Source: Rubrivivax sp. (GTDB taxonomy: Bacteria; Pseudomonadota; Gammaproteobacteria; Burkholderiales; Burkholderiaceae_C). From it: 64,000 nucleotides of DNA. The stretch covers positions 167,747-231,746 of the forward strand of contig JALHPF010000003.1 in NCBI GenBank assembly GCA_022842595.1, written 5' to 3'. The notes under the pieces are model-generated. The model did no database searches, had not been told where the DNA came from, and saw only the letters and a list, made by a program, of their open reading frames with translations. Made by a program: the position numbers and the translations under genes. Below are positions 27,112-37,026 of this stretch, piece by piece. Each line of letters begins with the position of its first letter. Within the stretch, counting starts at the first letter, position 1.

Positions 27112-27144
27112 GTCGCGGTTCCGGTTCGGGTATCGGGTGTCGGG

Positions 27145-28962
27145 TCAAAGCCAGGTGATGGCGCCTTCTTCGGCGCTGCGCACGTTGCGGCGCATGCCAC
27201 CGAAGAGCTCCCGGCCGAGGTCATGGGCATTGACTTCGGCCTGCGCGGCCTGCAGTGTGGCCGGTTCGCGCGCCGCCCATTCTTCGGCGTCGACCAGTGC
27301 CTGCAGCGTGCCGGCCACGGCGTCCACGCGAATGATGTCACCGTCGCGCACCCGTGCCAGCGGCCCGCCGGCCAGGGCTTCGGGGCTGGCGTGGATGGCG
27401 GCGGGCACCTTGCCGCTGGCGCCGCTCATGCGGCCATCGGTCACCAGGGCAACACGAAAGCCCTTGCCCTGCAGCACCGCCAGCGGCGGCGTCAGCTTGT
27501 GCAGTTCGGGCATGCCATTGGCGTGCGGGCCCTGGAAGCGCACCACGGCCACGAAATCGCGGTCCAGCTCACCGGCCTTGAAGGCCTGCTGCAAGGCTTC
27601 CTGCGTTTCGAACACGCGGGCCGGCGCTTCGACGATGTGGCGGTCTTCGGGCACGGCCGATGTCTTGATGACGGCACGGCCCAGGTTGCCCTGCAGCAGG
27701 CGCAGCCCGCCGCTGGCCGAAAACGGCTCGGCGGCCGTGCGCACGATGCCGCTGTCACCACTGGCCGCAGGCAGCGACGACCAGCGCAGACGGCCTTCTT
27801 CGAGCGCCGGCGTCTGCGTGTGGGCGCGAAGCCCGGCGCTGTCGACCGCCGCCACGTCCGGGTGCAGGCAGCCGCTGTCGAGCAGCTCGCGCAGCACGAA
27901 GCCGGGGCCGCCGGCCGCCTGGAACTGGTTCACGTCGGCACTGCCATTGGGGTAGACGCGGGCGAGCAGCGGCACACCGGCCGAAAGCTCGGCGAAGTCG
28001 GTCCAGTCGATGAGGATGCCGGCGGCGCGTGCCACCGCCACCCAGTGGATCAGGTGGTTGGTGCTGCCGCCGGTGGCCAGCAGCGCCACCATGGCATTGA
28101 CGATGACGCGCTCGTCCACGAGGCGGCCGATGGGCGTGTAGCGTGCGCCGCGCTGCGTGATGCCCAGCACGGTGGCCACCGCCTGCCGCGTCAGCGCCTC
28201 GCGCAGTTCGGCATGCGGGTGGACGAAGGCCGAGCCGGGCACGTGCAGCCCCATCGCCTCCAGCAGCATCTGGTTGCTGTTGGCGGTGCCGTAGAAGGTG
28301 CAGGTGCCGGCACCGTGGTAGGCCGCGCTTTCGGCCTGCAGCAACTGGTCGCGGCCCACCAGGCCCTGCGCGGCCTGTTCGCGCACCTTGGCCTTGTCGT
28401 TGTTGCTCAGACCGGTGCTCATCGGCCCGGCGGGAATGAAGACACAGGGCAGGTGGCCGAAGTGCAGCGCGCCGATGAGCAGGCCCGGCACGATCTTGTC
28501 GCACACGCCCAGCAGCAATGCAGCATCGAAGACATCGTGCGTGAGCGCGATGGCCGTGGCCATGGCAATGGTGTCGCGGCTGAACAGGCTCAGCTCCATG
28601 CCCGGCAGGCCCTGGGTGACGCCGTCGCACATCGCCGGCACGCCGCCAGCCACCTGCACGGTGGCCCCCAGGCGCCGGGCTTCGTCGCGGATGACGGCCG
28701 GGTAGCTCTCGTAGGGCTGGTGCGCCGACAGCATGTCGTTGTAGGCGGTGACGACGCCGATATGCGGCGACTTCTCGGCGACCACGCGGAACTTGTCGCT
28801 GCCCGGCAGTGCTGCGAATGCATGCGCGACGTTGGCGCAGCCCATGCGTTCGGCCCCAGGCGGGCGCTGCGCCAGCCGGTCGATGCGGGCCAGATACGGC
28901 GCCCGCGTGGCGGCGCTGCGTTCGCGGATGCGGGCAGTGACTTCAACGAGGACGGGCTTCAT
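27145..28962 (-). CDS. edd: 6-phosphogluconate dehydratase
   Basis: Edd is the iron-sulfur dehydratase of the Entner-Doudoroff pathway, making KDPG from 6-phosphogluconate. The 605-residue length is normal, and family blocks are present: [58 protein letters not shown] and [15 protein letters not shown]. Cysteines in the CDG and GVCDK blocks ligate the cluster. AAAGG precedes the ATG, and a strong promoter with an embedded operator lies at 29018-29046. Confidence 0.95.
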   Translation of the reverse strand: MKPVLVEVTARIRERSAATRAPYLARIDRLAQRPPGAERMGCANVAHAFAALPGSDKFRVVAEKSPHIGVVTAYNDMLSAHQPYESYPAVIRDEARRLGATVQVAGGVPAMCDGVTQGLPGMELSLFSRDTIAMATAIALTHDVFDAALLLGVCDKIVPGLLIGALHFGHLPCVFIPAGPMSTGLSNNDKAKVREQAAQGLVGRDQLLQAESAAYHGAGTCTFYGTANSNQMLLEAMGLHVPGSAFVHPHAELREALTRQAVATVLGITQRGARYTPIGRLVDERVIVNAMVALLATGGSTNHLIHWVAVARAAGILIDWTDFAELSAGVPLLARVYPNGSADVNQFQAAGGPGFVLRELLDSGCLHPDVAAVDSAGLRAHTQTPALEEGRLRWSSLPAASGDSGIVRTAAEPFSASGGLRLLQGNLGRAVIKTSAVPEDRHIVEAPARVFETQEALQQAFKAGELDRDFVAVVRFQGPHANGMPELHKLTPPLAVLQGKGFRVALVTDGRMSGASGKVPAAIHASPEALAGGPLARVRDGDIIRVDAVAGTLQALVDAEEWAAREPATLQAAQAEVNAHDLGRELFGGMRRNVRSAEEGAITWL

Positions 28963-29017
28963 GGGTGGCCTTTCTGCGGCTGGGCGGCACCGGCACGACG
29001 CTGTAACCGGCCCTGCA

Positions 29018-29046
29018 ATTATCTTGAAACTGAGTTACATCGTCAA
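29018..29046 (-). promoter_or_regulatory. edd-eda promoter with palindromic operator in the spacer
   Basis: On the minus strand TTGACG (29046-29041) and GATAAT (29023-29018) are separated by exactly 17 bases. The spacer holds TGTAACTCAGTTTCA (29039-29025), an imperfect palindrome with 12 of 15 symmetric positions. That is the classical place for a repressor. HexR (RpiR family), the usual edd-eda repressor in Proteobacteria, binds similar TGTAA-type palindromes, but the regulator here is not identified. Confidence 0.7.
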
Positions 29047-29091
29047 TTTGCCGCAGGTGGTCGGGCCACCGGCATGGCATGCTCGGACTCG

Positions 29092-29769
29092 ATGTCAGAA
29101 CCCTGCGCACCCGCCATCGATCCGCAGCTGGTGGTGAAGTGCCCCACCGCTGCCTTGCACGAGCTGCGCCAGCACCCGCTGTGGGCGGGTGGGCGTGATC
29201 GCTGGGTCTTCGGCTACGCCTCGCTGATCTGGCGGCCCGAGTTCGAAGCTGCCGAGCACCGCCCCGCCCTGGTGCGTGGCTGGCACCGGGCGCTGCGCAT
29301 GCGTTCACGGGTGAACCGCGGTACCCCGCAGCAGCCCGGGCTGGTGTTCGCCCTGCTGCCCGGCGGCGCCTGCCGTGGCGTGGTCTATCGCATGCGGCCG
29401 GACGAGGCCGATGCCGAAATCGAACGTCTGTGGGCGCGCGAGATGCCCACGGGGGTCTACGACCCCCGGCTGCTGCCCTGCCACACCCCGCATGGGGTGG
29501 TGACGGCGCTGGCCTTCACGCTCAGCCGCCGCAGCGAGAGCTGCCTGGCTCGGCTGCCCGACGAGCAGATGCTGCACATCCTGCGCCACGCGCGCGGCCG
29601 CTACGGCAGCACGCTGGACTACCTGGCGCGTACCGCCACGGCGCTGCGCGAGCAAGGGCTGCGCGACCGCGAAATCGAACGCCTGATGGCCCTGGCCTGC
29701 GCCCATGGCCTGGTGCCCGAGCCGCAGCTTGCCGGCACGGGCCGCCAGCTGCCTGCCGTGGGCTGCTAG
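29092..29769 (+). CDS. chaC: ChaC-type gamma-glutamylcyclotransferase
   Basis: The 225-residue protein has the ChaC substrate pocket VFGYASLIWRPEF (the YGSLIW-type motif), RVNRGTPQQPGLVFALLPGG and REMPTGVYDPRLLP, which carries the catalytic glutamate. The family cleaves glutathione to 5-oxoproline and Cys-Gly. Another ATG at 29074 in frame is possible. It is divergent from edd and its stop is only three bases from that of the MobA-like gene. Confidence 0.88.
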   Translation: MSEPCAPAIDPQLVVKCPTAALHELRQHPLWAGGRDRWVFGYASLIWRPEFEAAEHRPALVRGWHRALRMRSRVNRGTPQQPGLVFALLPGGACRGVVYRMRPDEADAEIERLWAREMPTGVYDPRLLPCHTPHGVVTALAFTLSRRSESCLARLPDEQMLHILRHARGRYGSTLDYLARTATALREQGLRDREIERLMALACAHGLVPEPQLAGTGRQLPAVGC

Positions 29770-29772
29770 CGG

Positions 29773-30369
29773 CTAGCCGTCGTGCCCGGCGGCGCTGCGC
29801 ACCGCTGCCAGGTCGGTGGCGGTGTCGATGTCCAGCAGCACGCCGGGATCGTCGACTTCCTCGCCATGCGCCGGGTACCGAAGCACCACGCGGCGCGCAC
29901 CGTCATCGCCGGTCAACATGACCAGTTCGGAATACAACTCCGCCGAAAAGCCCACAGGATGCCCTCGCCGGCCCCGGTATTGGGCGACCACGACGGGATG
30001 ATGCTCGAGCGCCCGCGCCACCGCCAGCAGGGTTCCGGGGCGGACCAGCGGCATGTCGCCAGGCAGGATCAGCCAACCTGGCGCACCCGAACGTTCGCCC
30101 ACGCCACACGAGATGCTGTGGCCCATGCCACGGGCGGCCTGTTCGTCCGTCACCACGACGATGTCGCGCAAGGCCAGCTGCCGCGCGGCCAGTGGCGCAA
30201 GCGCCGCCGTCGTCACCACCACCACCGGCAGCTGGCTTTCGATGGCATTGCGCAGGGTGCTGCCCAGCACCGTGGACGCGCCGAAGACCTGCGCCAGCTT
30301 GTGCAGGTCGCCACCAAAGCGACTGCCTTTGCCGGCGGCCAGGACGACGATGGAAGGGCGGAAGCGCAT
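29773..30369 (-). CDS. MobA-like nucleotidyltransferase
   Basis: The 198-residue protein starts with the NTP-transferase signature VVLAAGKGSRFGG and keeps the lysine (HKLAQ), PGDMPLV with the metal Asp, and GHPVGF. It resembles the molybdenum-cofactor cytidylyl/guanylyl transferases MocA/MobA. No molybdoenzyme gene is adjacent, so the exact nucleotide and acceptor are unknown. The ATG at 30369 was chosen because homology starts there. Confidence 0.82.
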   Translation of the reverse strand: MRFRPSIVVLAAGKGSRFGGDLHKLAQVFGASTVLGSTLRNAIESQLPVVVVTTAALAPLAARQLALRDIVVVTDEQAARGMGHSISCGVGERSGAPGWLILPGDMPLVRPGTLLAVARALEHHPVVVAQYRGRRGHPVGFSAELYSELVMLTGDDGARRVVLRYPAHGEEVDDPGVLLDIDTATDLAAVRSAAGHDG

Positions 30370-30523
30370 CACGCCAGCGAGCCTATTTGTAACTTTTTTC
30401 TTATGCTGCAGCGCAGCGAAGCTAACGTTCCGAGGATGGGGGCGAAGCCCCGCCTGAGCTACTGGGACGATCACTTACGGCGAACCACGTAGGGGCCAAT
30501 GCGGAGGGGGTGTTCCCAGTTCC

Positions 30524-30529
30524 TATACT
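30524..30529 (+). promoter_or_regulatory. -10 element TATACT, leaderless-type
   Basis: TATACT ends six bases before the pdxH ATG at 30536, so the transcript would begin at or beside the start codon. No ribosome site fits between. Confidence 0.5.
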
Positions 30530-30535
30530 GTCCGG

Positions 30536-31192
30536 ATGAGCGACAGCCCCCCACTCAACCCCGGCATCGCCGACCTGCGCAAAAGCTACGAACGTGGCGA
30601 GCTCGACGAAACCGCTTCCGCCGCCGACCCGCTGCAGCAGTTCCGGACCTGGTTCGACCAGGCCCTGAATTCGGAACTGCCCGAGCCGAACGCCATGACG
30701 CTGGCCACGGTCGGCGCCGACGGCCGGCCGTCGACCCGGGTCGTGCTCATCAAGGGCTTCGACGCGCGCGGGCTGGTCTGGTACACGAACTACCACAGCC
30801 GCAAGGGCCGCGAGCTCGCCGTTCAGCCCTGGGCCGCGCTGCAGTTCCACTGGGTGGAACTGGAACGGGTGGTGCGCATCGAGGGCCGGGTGGAGAAGGT
30901 CGCCGACGCCGAGTCGGACGCCTACTACGCCAGCCGCCCGCTCGATTCGCGCCTGGGTGCCTGGGCCAGCCCGCAAAGCGAGGTCATTCCGTCGCGCACG
31001 GTGCTTGTCACTGCCGCGGCGCAGGCCGCCGCCCGCCACCTGCTGCACCCGCCGCGGCCGCCGCACTGGGGCGGCTACTGCCTCCAGCCCGATCGCTGGG
31101 AATTCTGGCAGGGCCGCAAGAGCCGCCTGCACGACCGGCTGCGCTACCGGCAGGAAGGCGGCCACTGGGTACGCGAGCGGCTGGCGCCCTAG
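30536..31192 (+). CDS. pdxH: Pyridoxamine 5'-phosphate oxidase
   Basis: PdxH oxidises pyridoxine or pyridoxamine phosphate to pyridoxal phosphate with FMN. The 218-residue protein has [15 protein letters not shown], the FMN-binding [19 protein letters not shown] and SRKGRELA, and the C-terminal [19 protein letters not shown]. Length is normal. A leaderless-type -10 box lies directly upstream, and a hairpin separates it from the convergent receptor gene. Confidence 0.95.
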   Translation: MSDSPPLNPGIADLRKSYERGELDETASAADPLQQFRTWFDQALNSELPEPNAMTLATVGADGRPSTRVVLIKGFDARGLVWYTNYHSRKGRELAVQPWAALQFHWVELERVVRIEGRVEKVADAESDAYYASRPLDSRLGAWASPQSEVIPSRTVLVTAAAQAAARHLLHPPRPPHWGGYCLQPDRWEFWQGRKSRLHDRLRYRQEGGHWVRERLAP

Positions 31193-31207
31193 GCTGCACT
31201 TTCGGCA

Positions 31208-31231
31208 GCCGGGCCGCCCAGCCAGCCCGGC
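31208..31231. terminator. Hairpin between convergent pdxH and the TonB receptor gene
   Basis: GCCGGGC and GCCCGGC form a seven-base stem with a ten-base loop between two converging stop codons. No T-run is present, so terminator function is a weak call. Confidence 0.4.
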
Positions 31232-31242
31232 GTTCAGGATGC

Positions 31243-33294
31243 TCAGAACCGCACCTGCACGCCCGCCGCCAATGCCCGCCCAGGCAGCGGCGCCAGGCCT
31301 CGCAGCGTTTCGATGGTGCTGGCGTTGTAGGCCAGCTCGTCGGTGGCGTTGTTCAGCTTCACGAACCAGAACGCCCCTTGCGCCAGCGCGTGCAGCGGGC
31401 CGCTGGCCGACAGGTCCAGCTGGGTGTGGCTGGCCGTGGCACGGTCCACCGCCGGCACGCGGTCCTGCCTGGCAGCATGGCGCACGGTCGCCGCAGCGCG
31501 CAGGCCCTCGAGGTTGAATTCGAGGCCGGCGCGCAAGCGCAGCGGCGCCAGCCGCGGCAGCGGCTCGCCACTGTCCAGGTTGTCACCGCGAACGAGGTCC
31601 AGGCCACCGGTGAAGTCCAGCACCCAGGGCCGATCGATCAGGCGGAAGCGGCCTTCGAGCTCGAAGCCACGCAGCCGGGCGCGTACGGCGGTGAAGGCAT
31701 ATTCGGGCACGAAGACGGCTTCGGCTTCGCCTTCCGGCCCCTCGCCTTCCTCGCCATGGTGCTCGTCTTCGACCTCGATCTGCGCGCCCGTGGCGTCCAG
31801 CGCGATGTAGCGCGAGAAGCTCGTCTGGAACAGGTTCAGGCTGAGGCTGTGTGCGCCCTGCTTCCAGGCCAGGCCGGCTTCGACATGGCGGCTGCGTTCG
31901 GTGGGCAGTTCCGGGTCGCCGCGCTCGAAGGCCGCGGTGGCGATGTGCAGGCCGTTGGCGTACAGCTCGTAGTAGGCCGGGGCCCGTTCGGTGTGGCCGG
32001 CGCTGGCGTTCAACTGCCAGCCGCCGGCCAGCGGCAGCGTCGCTGCCAGCGAGGCACTCTTCGGCGTGAACCGACGCTCGCGCGCATCGCCGAAGCGGGC
32101 TTCTTCAGCACCCGCCTGGTCGCCTTCCGAAGCCACCCGCACCCGTTCGATGCGGCCGCCGGCGGTCAGCGCCACCGGGCCGGCGCGGAATTCCTCGACC
32201 ACGAAGGCCGCCTGGCTGCGTGTGCGTGTGCCCGGCACGAAGGCCTCGGCGCCCAGCGCCGAAAAATCCAGCGTCTCGGCCTGAAAACCGAAGACGCCTT
32301 CGACCCCGCCCAGCGGAACATGGCGGAACTCGGCGCGCAATTCCTTGCCGGTGCTCTTGAAGACGGTGCCGACTTCGGCGCCCTCGAATTCGATGTGCTG
32401 GTAGTCGGTGTGGCTGGCGCGCAGCGTGCCCTGGCTGATGAAGCCTCCCAGCCCGCGCAGTTCTCCGGCCAGCGCCACCCGGTCGCGTTCCATGCGGATG
32501 GTCACGTCCTCTTCGGCAGTGACGCCATAGCGGTTTCGCAGCGAGTCGACCGACAGGCCCAGGTAGCCCTGGCTGCCGACCCAGCTGGCACCGACGGCGC
32601 CGCCATGGGACCGGCTGGCGGAATTGCGCACCCGCGTCGCGGGCTCGAGCGGCTCACCGTCGGCCACCGGCACATAACGCGGCACCCGCAGGTCGTCGGT
32701 GTCACGGCCGTAGGCGTCGACATGCCAGGCCAGTGCACCTGCGCCGCCTTCCAGCACCAGCCCGCCGGCACGTTCTGACGCCGCCCCACCCAGGCGAACC
32801 TCGGCACGCCCGCCGAAGGCTGCCGCAGGAGCCCGCGGAATCCGGTTGTCGATGCTGTTGACGACGCCGCCCGTGGCGTTGCCGCCGTACAGCAGCGCGG
32901 CGGGGCCGCGCAGCACTTCCAGCCGTTCGGCCACCAGCGGGTCGGTGCCTACGGCATGGTCGAAGCTGAGGTTGGACGCGTCGGTGGCCACACCGCCGCT
33001 GTCGAGCAGGCGAACGCGGTCGCCGTCGAGGCCGCGGATGACGGGCCGGCTGCTGTTCGGCCCGAACGCGGTGCTGCTGACACCCGGCAGTCCGTCGAGC
33101 GTTTCTCCGAGCGTGCCGCTGCGGCGCAGCACCAGGCCGTCACCGGCCAGCACGCTGGCGGGCTGGGCCACGCTGGCGCGGCCGAGCGGGTTGCCGGTGA
33201 TGACGACGGTGCTGGTGGCCTGTGCCTGCACGGCGGTGCAGGCCGCCAGAGCGCAGGCCGAAAGGGTCAATCTGGGAATGTTGAAGTAAGGCAT
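31243..33294 (-). CDS. TonB-dependent receptor, ZnuD-like
   Basis: The 683-residue outer-membrane receptor has a signal peptide (to VQAQ, residue ~25), a plug domain (TLGETLDGLPGVSSTAFGPN, VIRGLDGDRVRLLDSGG, PLVAERLEVLRGPAALLYGG) and a beta barrel ending in phenylalanine (VQVRF). An extracellular loop near residue 520 is acidic and His-containing (EVEDEHHGEEGEGPEGE). This architecture and the plug sequence resemble the zinc receptor ZnuD. A His-rich periplasmic protein gene is upstream on the same strand, which supports a metal substrate. No Zur box was recognised. The ATG at 33294 is preferred over the TTG at 33303. Confidence 0.85.
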   Translation of the reverse strand: MPYFNIPRLTLSACALAACTAVQAQATSTVVITGNPLGRASVAQPASVLAGDGLVLRRSGTLGETLDGLPGVSSTAFGPNSSRPVIRGLDGDRVRLLDSGGVATDASNLSFDHAVGTDPLVAERLEVLRGPAALLYGGNATGGVVNSIDNRIPRAPAAAFGGRAEVRLGGAASERAGGLVLEGGAGALAWHVDAYGRDTDDLRVPRYVPVADGEPLEPATRVRNSASRSHGGAVGASWVGSQGYLGLSVDSLRNRYGVTAEEDVTIRMERDRVALAGELRGLGGFISQGTLRASHTDYQHIEFEGAEVGTVFKSTGKELRAEFRHVPLGGVEGVFGFQAETLDFSALGAEAFVPGTRTRSQAAFVVEEFRAGPVALTAGGRIERVRVASEGDQAGAEEARFGDARERRFTPKSASLAATLPLAGGWQLNASAGHTERAPAYYELYANGLHIATAAFERGDPELPTERSRHVEAGLAWKQGAHSLSLNLFQTSFSRYIALDATGAQIEVEDEHHGEEGEGPEGEAEAVFVPEYAFTAVRARLRGFELEGRFRLIDRPWVLDFTGGLDLVRGDNLDSGEPLPRLAPLRLRAGLEFNLEGLRAAATVRHAARQDRVPAVDRATASHTQLDLSASGPLHALAQGAFWFVKLNNATDELAYNASTIETLRGLAPLPGRALAAGVQVRF

Positions 33295-33437
33295 GGGTCG
33301 CAATCAGGCAGGCATGCCACGGCTCACGGGCAGGCCGCGGCAGTCATGGCACGCAAAGGAAGTGGTGACCGGGCTGCGCCTGGCAGGCCCGGTGTGACGG
33401 CGGGTGGGGGATGCGCCTGCCCGCAGGCAGGGCGAGA

Positions 33438-33836
33438 TCAGGCCAGCGGCGGTGCGCGCGCTTGGTAGGCCGCAGCCGGACCTCGGCCACTGAATGCCTG
33501 AACCCGCGGCGGCGTGACCACGACGGGTTGCGGGCTGGCCTCGGCCGATGCCGTGCCGACCAGGGCGTCGCCATGACCGAGCAACTGGTCGTACAGCCGG
33601 CATTCGGCGACCGTTTCCGAGCCCGGCTGACCGTGCTCGTGCTCGTGCGGGTGCTCGTGCAGGTGGCGGTGCTGGTGGGGCGCCGCATGGCCCCAGAAGG
33701 CTGTCGCCTGCGCACTGCCCGCTGCCGCGGGGCCGTGGGCCACATGGTGCACCAAGCCCGCCGCCTGGGCAGCCAGCAGCAGCGCCGCGAGCAGCAGCGC
33801 GCGCCAGGGGGTCAGGGCCGAGCGCAGGGCCTGCAT
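33438..33836 (-). CDS. His-rich periplasmic protein next to the ZnuD-like receptor
   Basis: The 132-residue protein has a signal peptide or anchor (ALLLAALLLAAQAAGLVHH) and a histidine cluster at residues ~53-67 (HQHRHLHEHPHEHEHG) that should bind Zn, Cu or Ni. One cysteine follows in AECRLYDQLLGHGD. It starts four bases after the mscS stop and is followed by the receptor after 143 bases, so all can be cotranscribed. A role as a metal buffer delivering to or from the receptor is an inference. Confidence 0.75.
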   Translation of the reverse strand: MQALRSALTPWRALLLAALLLAAQAAGLVHHVAHGPAAAGSAQATAFWGHAAPHQHRHLHEHPHEHEHGQPGSETVAECRLYDQLLGHGDALVGTASAEASPQPVVVTPPRVQAFSGRGPAAAYQARAPPLA

Positions 33837-33840
33837 GGTC

Positions 33841-35121
33841 TCAGGCAGTCGCCGCAGAACCGGGGTTGGTCGGCAGGGCGTGCATCACCCGCTGCGGGAA
33901 CGGAATCTCGACAGCCAGGGAATTCAGCAGGCGCAGCACCGCCAGGTTGACGTCGCTACGCACGTTGCCCTGGCCGTTTTCGGGGTCGGCGATCCAGAAG
34001 CCCAGCGTCAGCTCCAGGCCGTCGGCGGCGAAGTTGGTCAGCAGCACGGAAGGCCCGGGATCGGCAATCACCCGGGGCACGGCGCCAATCGTTTCGCGCA
34101 GCCGTGGCATCAGGGCGTCCAGGTCGGTGCCGTACGCCACCTGCACGATGCTGTTCACTGCCAGGCGCGAATCGGCCAGCGAGGCGTTCTCCACGCGCTG
34201 CGTGATCATCATCTCGTTCGGCACGATCGACTCGCGGCCGTTGACGGCACGGATGACCGTGAAGCGCGTGCTGATGTCGGTGATGCGGCCCTCGAAATTG
34301 TCGACCTTGACGATGTCGCCGATGCGCATGCTGCGCTCGGCCAGGATGACGAAGCCGCTGACGTAGTTCGCCGCCAGCTTCTGCAGGCCCAGGCCGATGC
34401 CGACGCCGAGCGCGCCACCGAGCACGCTGAGTGCCGTCAGGTCGATGCCGGCCGCCGACAGCGCGAACATCAGCCCCACCACCAGCAACAGCGCCCGCAG
34501 CGCGTTGGCTGCCATCTTGCGGATCGACAGGTTGTCGGTGGCGCCCTGTAGCAGCTTGGCCTCGAGCGCCGACGAGAGCCAGAGCGCGCCGATCAACACC
34601 AGCACCGCGCTGATCACGCCTTCGAGCAGGTCGCGCACCGTCACCTGGGCGCCGCCGAGCTTCCAGCTGATGGCGTCGAGCTCGTTCAGCGCCAGGGGCA
34701 GGATGCCGGTGATCCACAACACCACCGCCAACCAGGCCAGCCACGACACGCTGCGCTCGACGATGCGCATCACCTCGGAAGTCGGGAACAAGCGGTGCAG
34801 CACCCGCACCACCAGCCGGATCACCGCCAGCGAGGTCAGGATCGGCAGCACCACCCGGAACACCGTGATCGGCACGGCCAACGGCGGCAGCGACAAGCCC
34901 CAGCGCGCCAGCAAGGCCAGCAACAGCGCCAGGACCGGGAACAGAACCCCGCCGACGATGCCTTCACCGAACCAGATCGACCCTGGCTGCGGCTCGGGCC
35001 CGCGAATCAGCCGCACCAGCGCCCAGGCCAGGCCCAGGCAGCCGGCGAGAACGCCCATCTCCAGCAGCGCGGCCGGCTGCAGCAGGGCGTGGAAGAACCG
35101 GGTGAGGTCTTCCGCCAGCAT
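33841..35121 (-). CDS. MscS-family mechanosensitive channel
   Basis: The 426-residue protein has several N-terminal membrane helices and then the MscS core: the pore helix region LGGALGVGIGLGLQKLAANYVSGF, the beta domain motif GDIVKVDNFEGRITDISTRFTVI and NEMMITQRVENAS. It is longer than E. coli MscS by about 140 residues because of extra helices, like YnaI/YbdG-type channels. Its ATG overlaps the stop of the deacetylase-like gene, so they are translated together. Confidence 0.88.
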   Translation of the reverse strand: MLAEDLTRFFHALLQPAALLEMGVLAGCLGLAWALVRLIRGPEPQPGSIWFGEGIVGGVLFPVLALLLALLARWGLSLPPLAVPITVFRVVLPILTSLAVIRLVVRVLHRLFPTSEVMRIVERSVSWLAWLAVVLWITGILPLALNELDAISWKLGGAQVTVRDLLEGVISAVLVLIGALWLSSALEAKLLQGATDNLSIRKMAANALRALLLVVGLMFALSAAGIDLTALSVLGGALGVGIGLGLQKLAANYVSGFVILAERSMRIGDIVKVDNFEGRITDISTRFTVIRAVNGRESIVPNEMMITQRVENASLADSRLAVNSIVQVAYGTDLDALMPRLRETIGAVPRVIADPGPSVLLTNFAADGLELTLGFWIADPENGQGNVRSDVNLAVLRLLNSLAVEIPFPQRVMHALPTNPGSAATA

Positions 35122-36059
35122 CACGCCACGTCGGCCAGCACACGCAGGTGTGCGGCCACGCTGCGCGCCAGCGCGCCGAGGTGGTAGCCACCTTCCAGGC
35201 AGCTGACGACGCGGCCCTGGGAATGGCGTGCCGCCAGGTCCACCAGGCGCTGGGTGATCCACTCGTAGTCGGCTTCGACGAGGCCCATCTGCCCGAGATC
35301 GTCTTCGCGGTGAGCGTCGAAGCCGGCGCTGATGAACACCATCTCGGGCCTGAATTCCTCGAGCGCGGGCATCCACATCGCGTCGATGGTCTCGCGCACC
35401 GCCGGTCCGCGGGTGTAGGGCGCCACCGGCACGTTGACCATGTTCGTGCCTTTGGGCACGGCGCCGCTGTACGGGTACAGCGGGTGCTGGAAGAAGCTGC
35501 ACATCAGCACGCGCTCGTCGCCGGCGATGATGTCTTCGGTGCCGTTGCCGTGGTGCACGTCGAAGTCGATGATGGCCACCCGCTTCAAGCCGTGGACATC
35601 GAGCGCGTGGCGCGCCGCGATGGCCACGTTGTTGAAGAAGCAGAAGCCCATGGTCTGGTCGCGCGTGGCATGGTGGCCGGGCGGGCGCACGGCGCAGAAG
35701 GCATTGCGCGCACGGCCGGCGATCACGTCGTCGGTGGCGGCCACGGCGGCACCGGCTGCATGCAGCGCGGCGGCCAGGGTGCCTGGGCAAGCCACGGTGT
35801 CGGGGTCCATGGCCTTGCTCTCGCCGCCGTCACGCACCCTTTCCAGGGTGTCGGCCAGTTCCGAGACGTAGCCGGACGTGTGCGCCCGGCCGATCTGCAG
35901 CGCAGTGGCGGGTGGCGCTTCGCGGTAGTCCAGTGCCACGTCCAGGCCAGTGGCCAGCAGGTGGTCGGTGATCGCATCCAGCCGCTGCGGGCATTCGGGA
36001 TGGCCGGCACCCATGTCGTGCAGGCGGCACGCAGGATGGCTGTAGAAGGCAGTGCTCAT
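35121..36059 (-). CDS. Histone-deacetylase-family amidohydrolase
   Basis: The 312-residue zinc enzyme has the family motifs GHPECPQRLDAI, RPPGHHA (active-site His-His), GFCFFNNVA, the zinc ligands in DFDVHHGNGT, SAGFDAHREDDLG and SCLEGGYH. Bacterial members deacetylate small substrates such as acetylpolyamines or acetoin-related compounds, or protein lysines; the substrate is unknown. The ATG at 36059 is 40 bases from the divergent moxR start. Confidence 0.9.
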   Translation of the reverse strand: MSTAFYSHPACRLHDMGAGHPECPQRLDAITDHLLATGLDVALDYREAPPATALQIGRAHTSGYVSELADTLERVRDGGESKAMDPDTVACPGTLAAALHAAGAAVAATDDVIAGRARNAFCAVRPPGHHATRDQTMGFCFFNNVAIAARHALDVHGLKRVAIIDFDVHHGNGTEDIIAGDERVLMCSFFQHPLYPYSGAVPKGTNMVNVPVAPYTRGPAVRETIDAMWMPALEEFRPEMVFISAGFDAHREDDLGQMGLVEADYEWITQRLVDLAARHSQGRVVSCLEGGYHLGALARSVAAHLRVLADVA

Positions 36060-36086
36060 CGGGTGATCGACTTTGGGCAATTCGAG

Positions 36087-36092
36087 TATGGT
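36087..36092 (+). promoter_or_regulatory. -10 element TATGGT, leaderless-type
   Basis: TATGGT ends seven bases before the ATG at 36100 of the moxR gene, a spacing that gives a leaderless or nearly leaderless transcript. Confidence 0.4.
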
Positions 36093-36099
36093 CCCGCGC

Positions 36100-37022
<923 letters not shown>

Positions 37023-37026
<4 letters not shown>

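Noticed and set aside
26803..29073. Long plus-strand frame opposite eda and edd
   Set aside because: Only its last part (from 29092) is the ChaC gene; the rest is the antisense shadow of edd-eda.
33295..33437. Cobalamin riboswitch upstream of the TonB receptor
   Set aside because: The conserved B12-box sequence is absent, and the neighbouring His-rich gene points to metal, not cobalamin.
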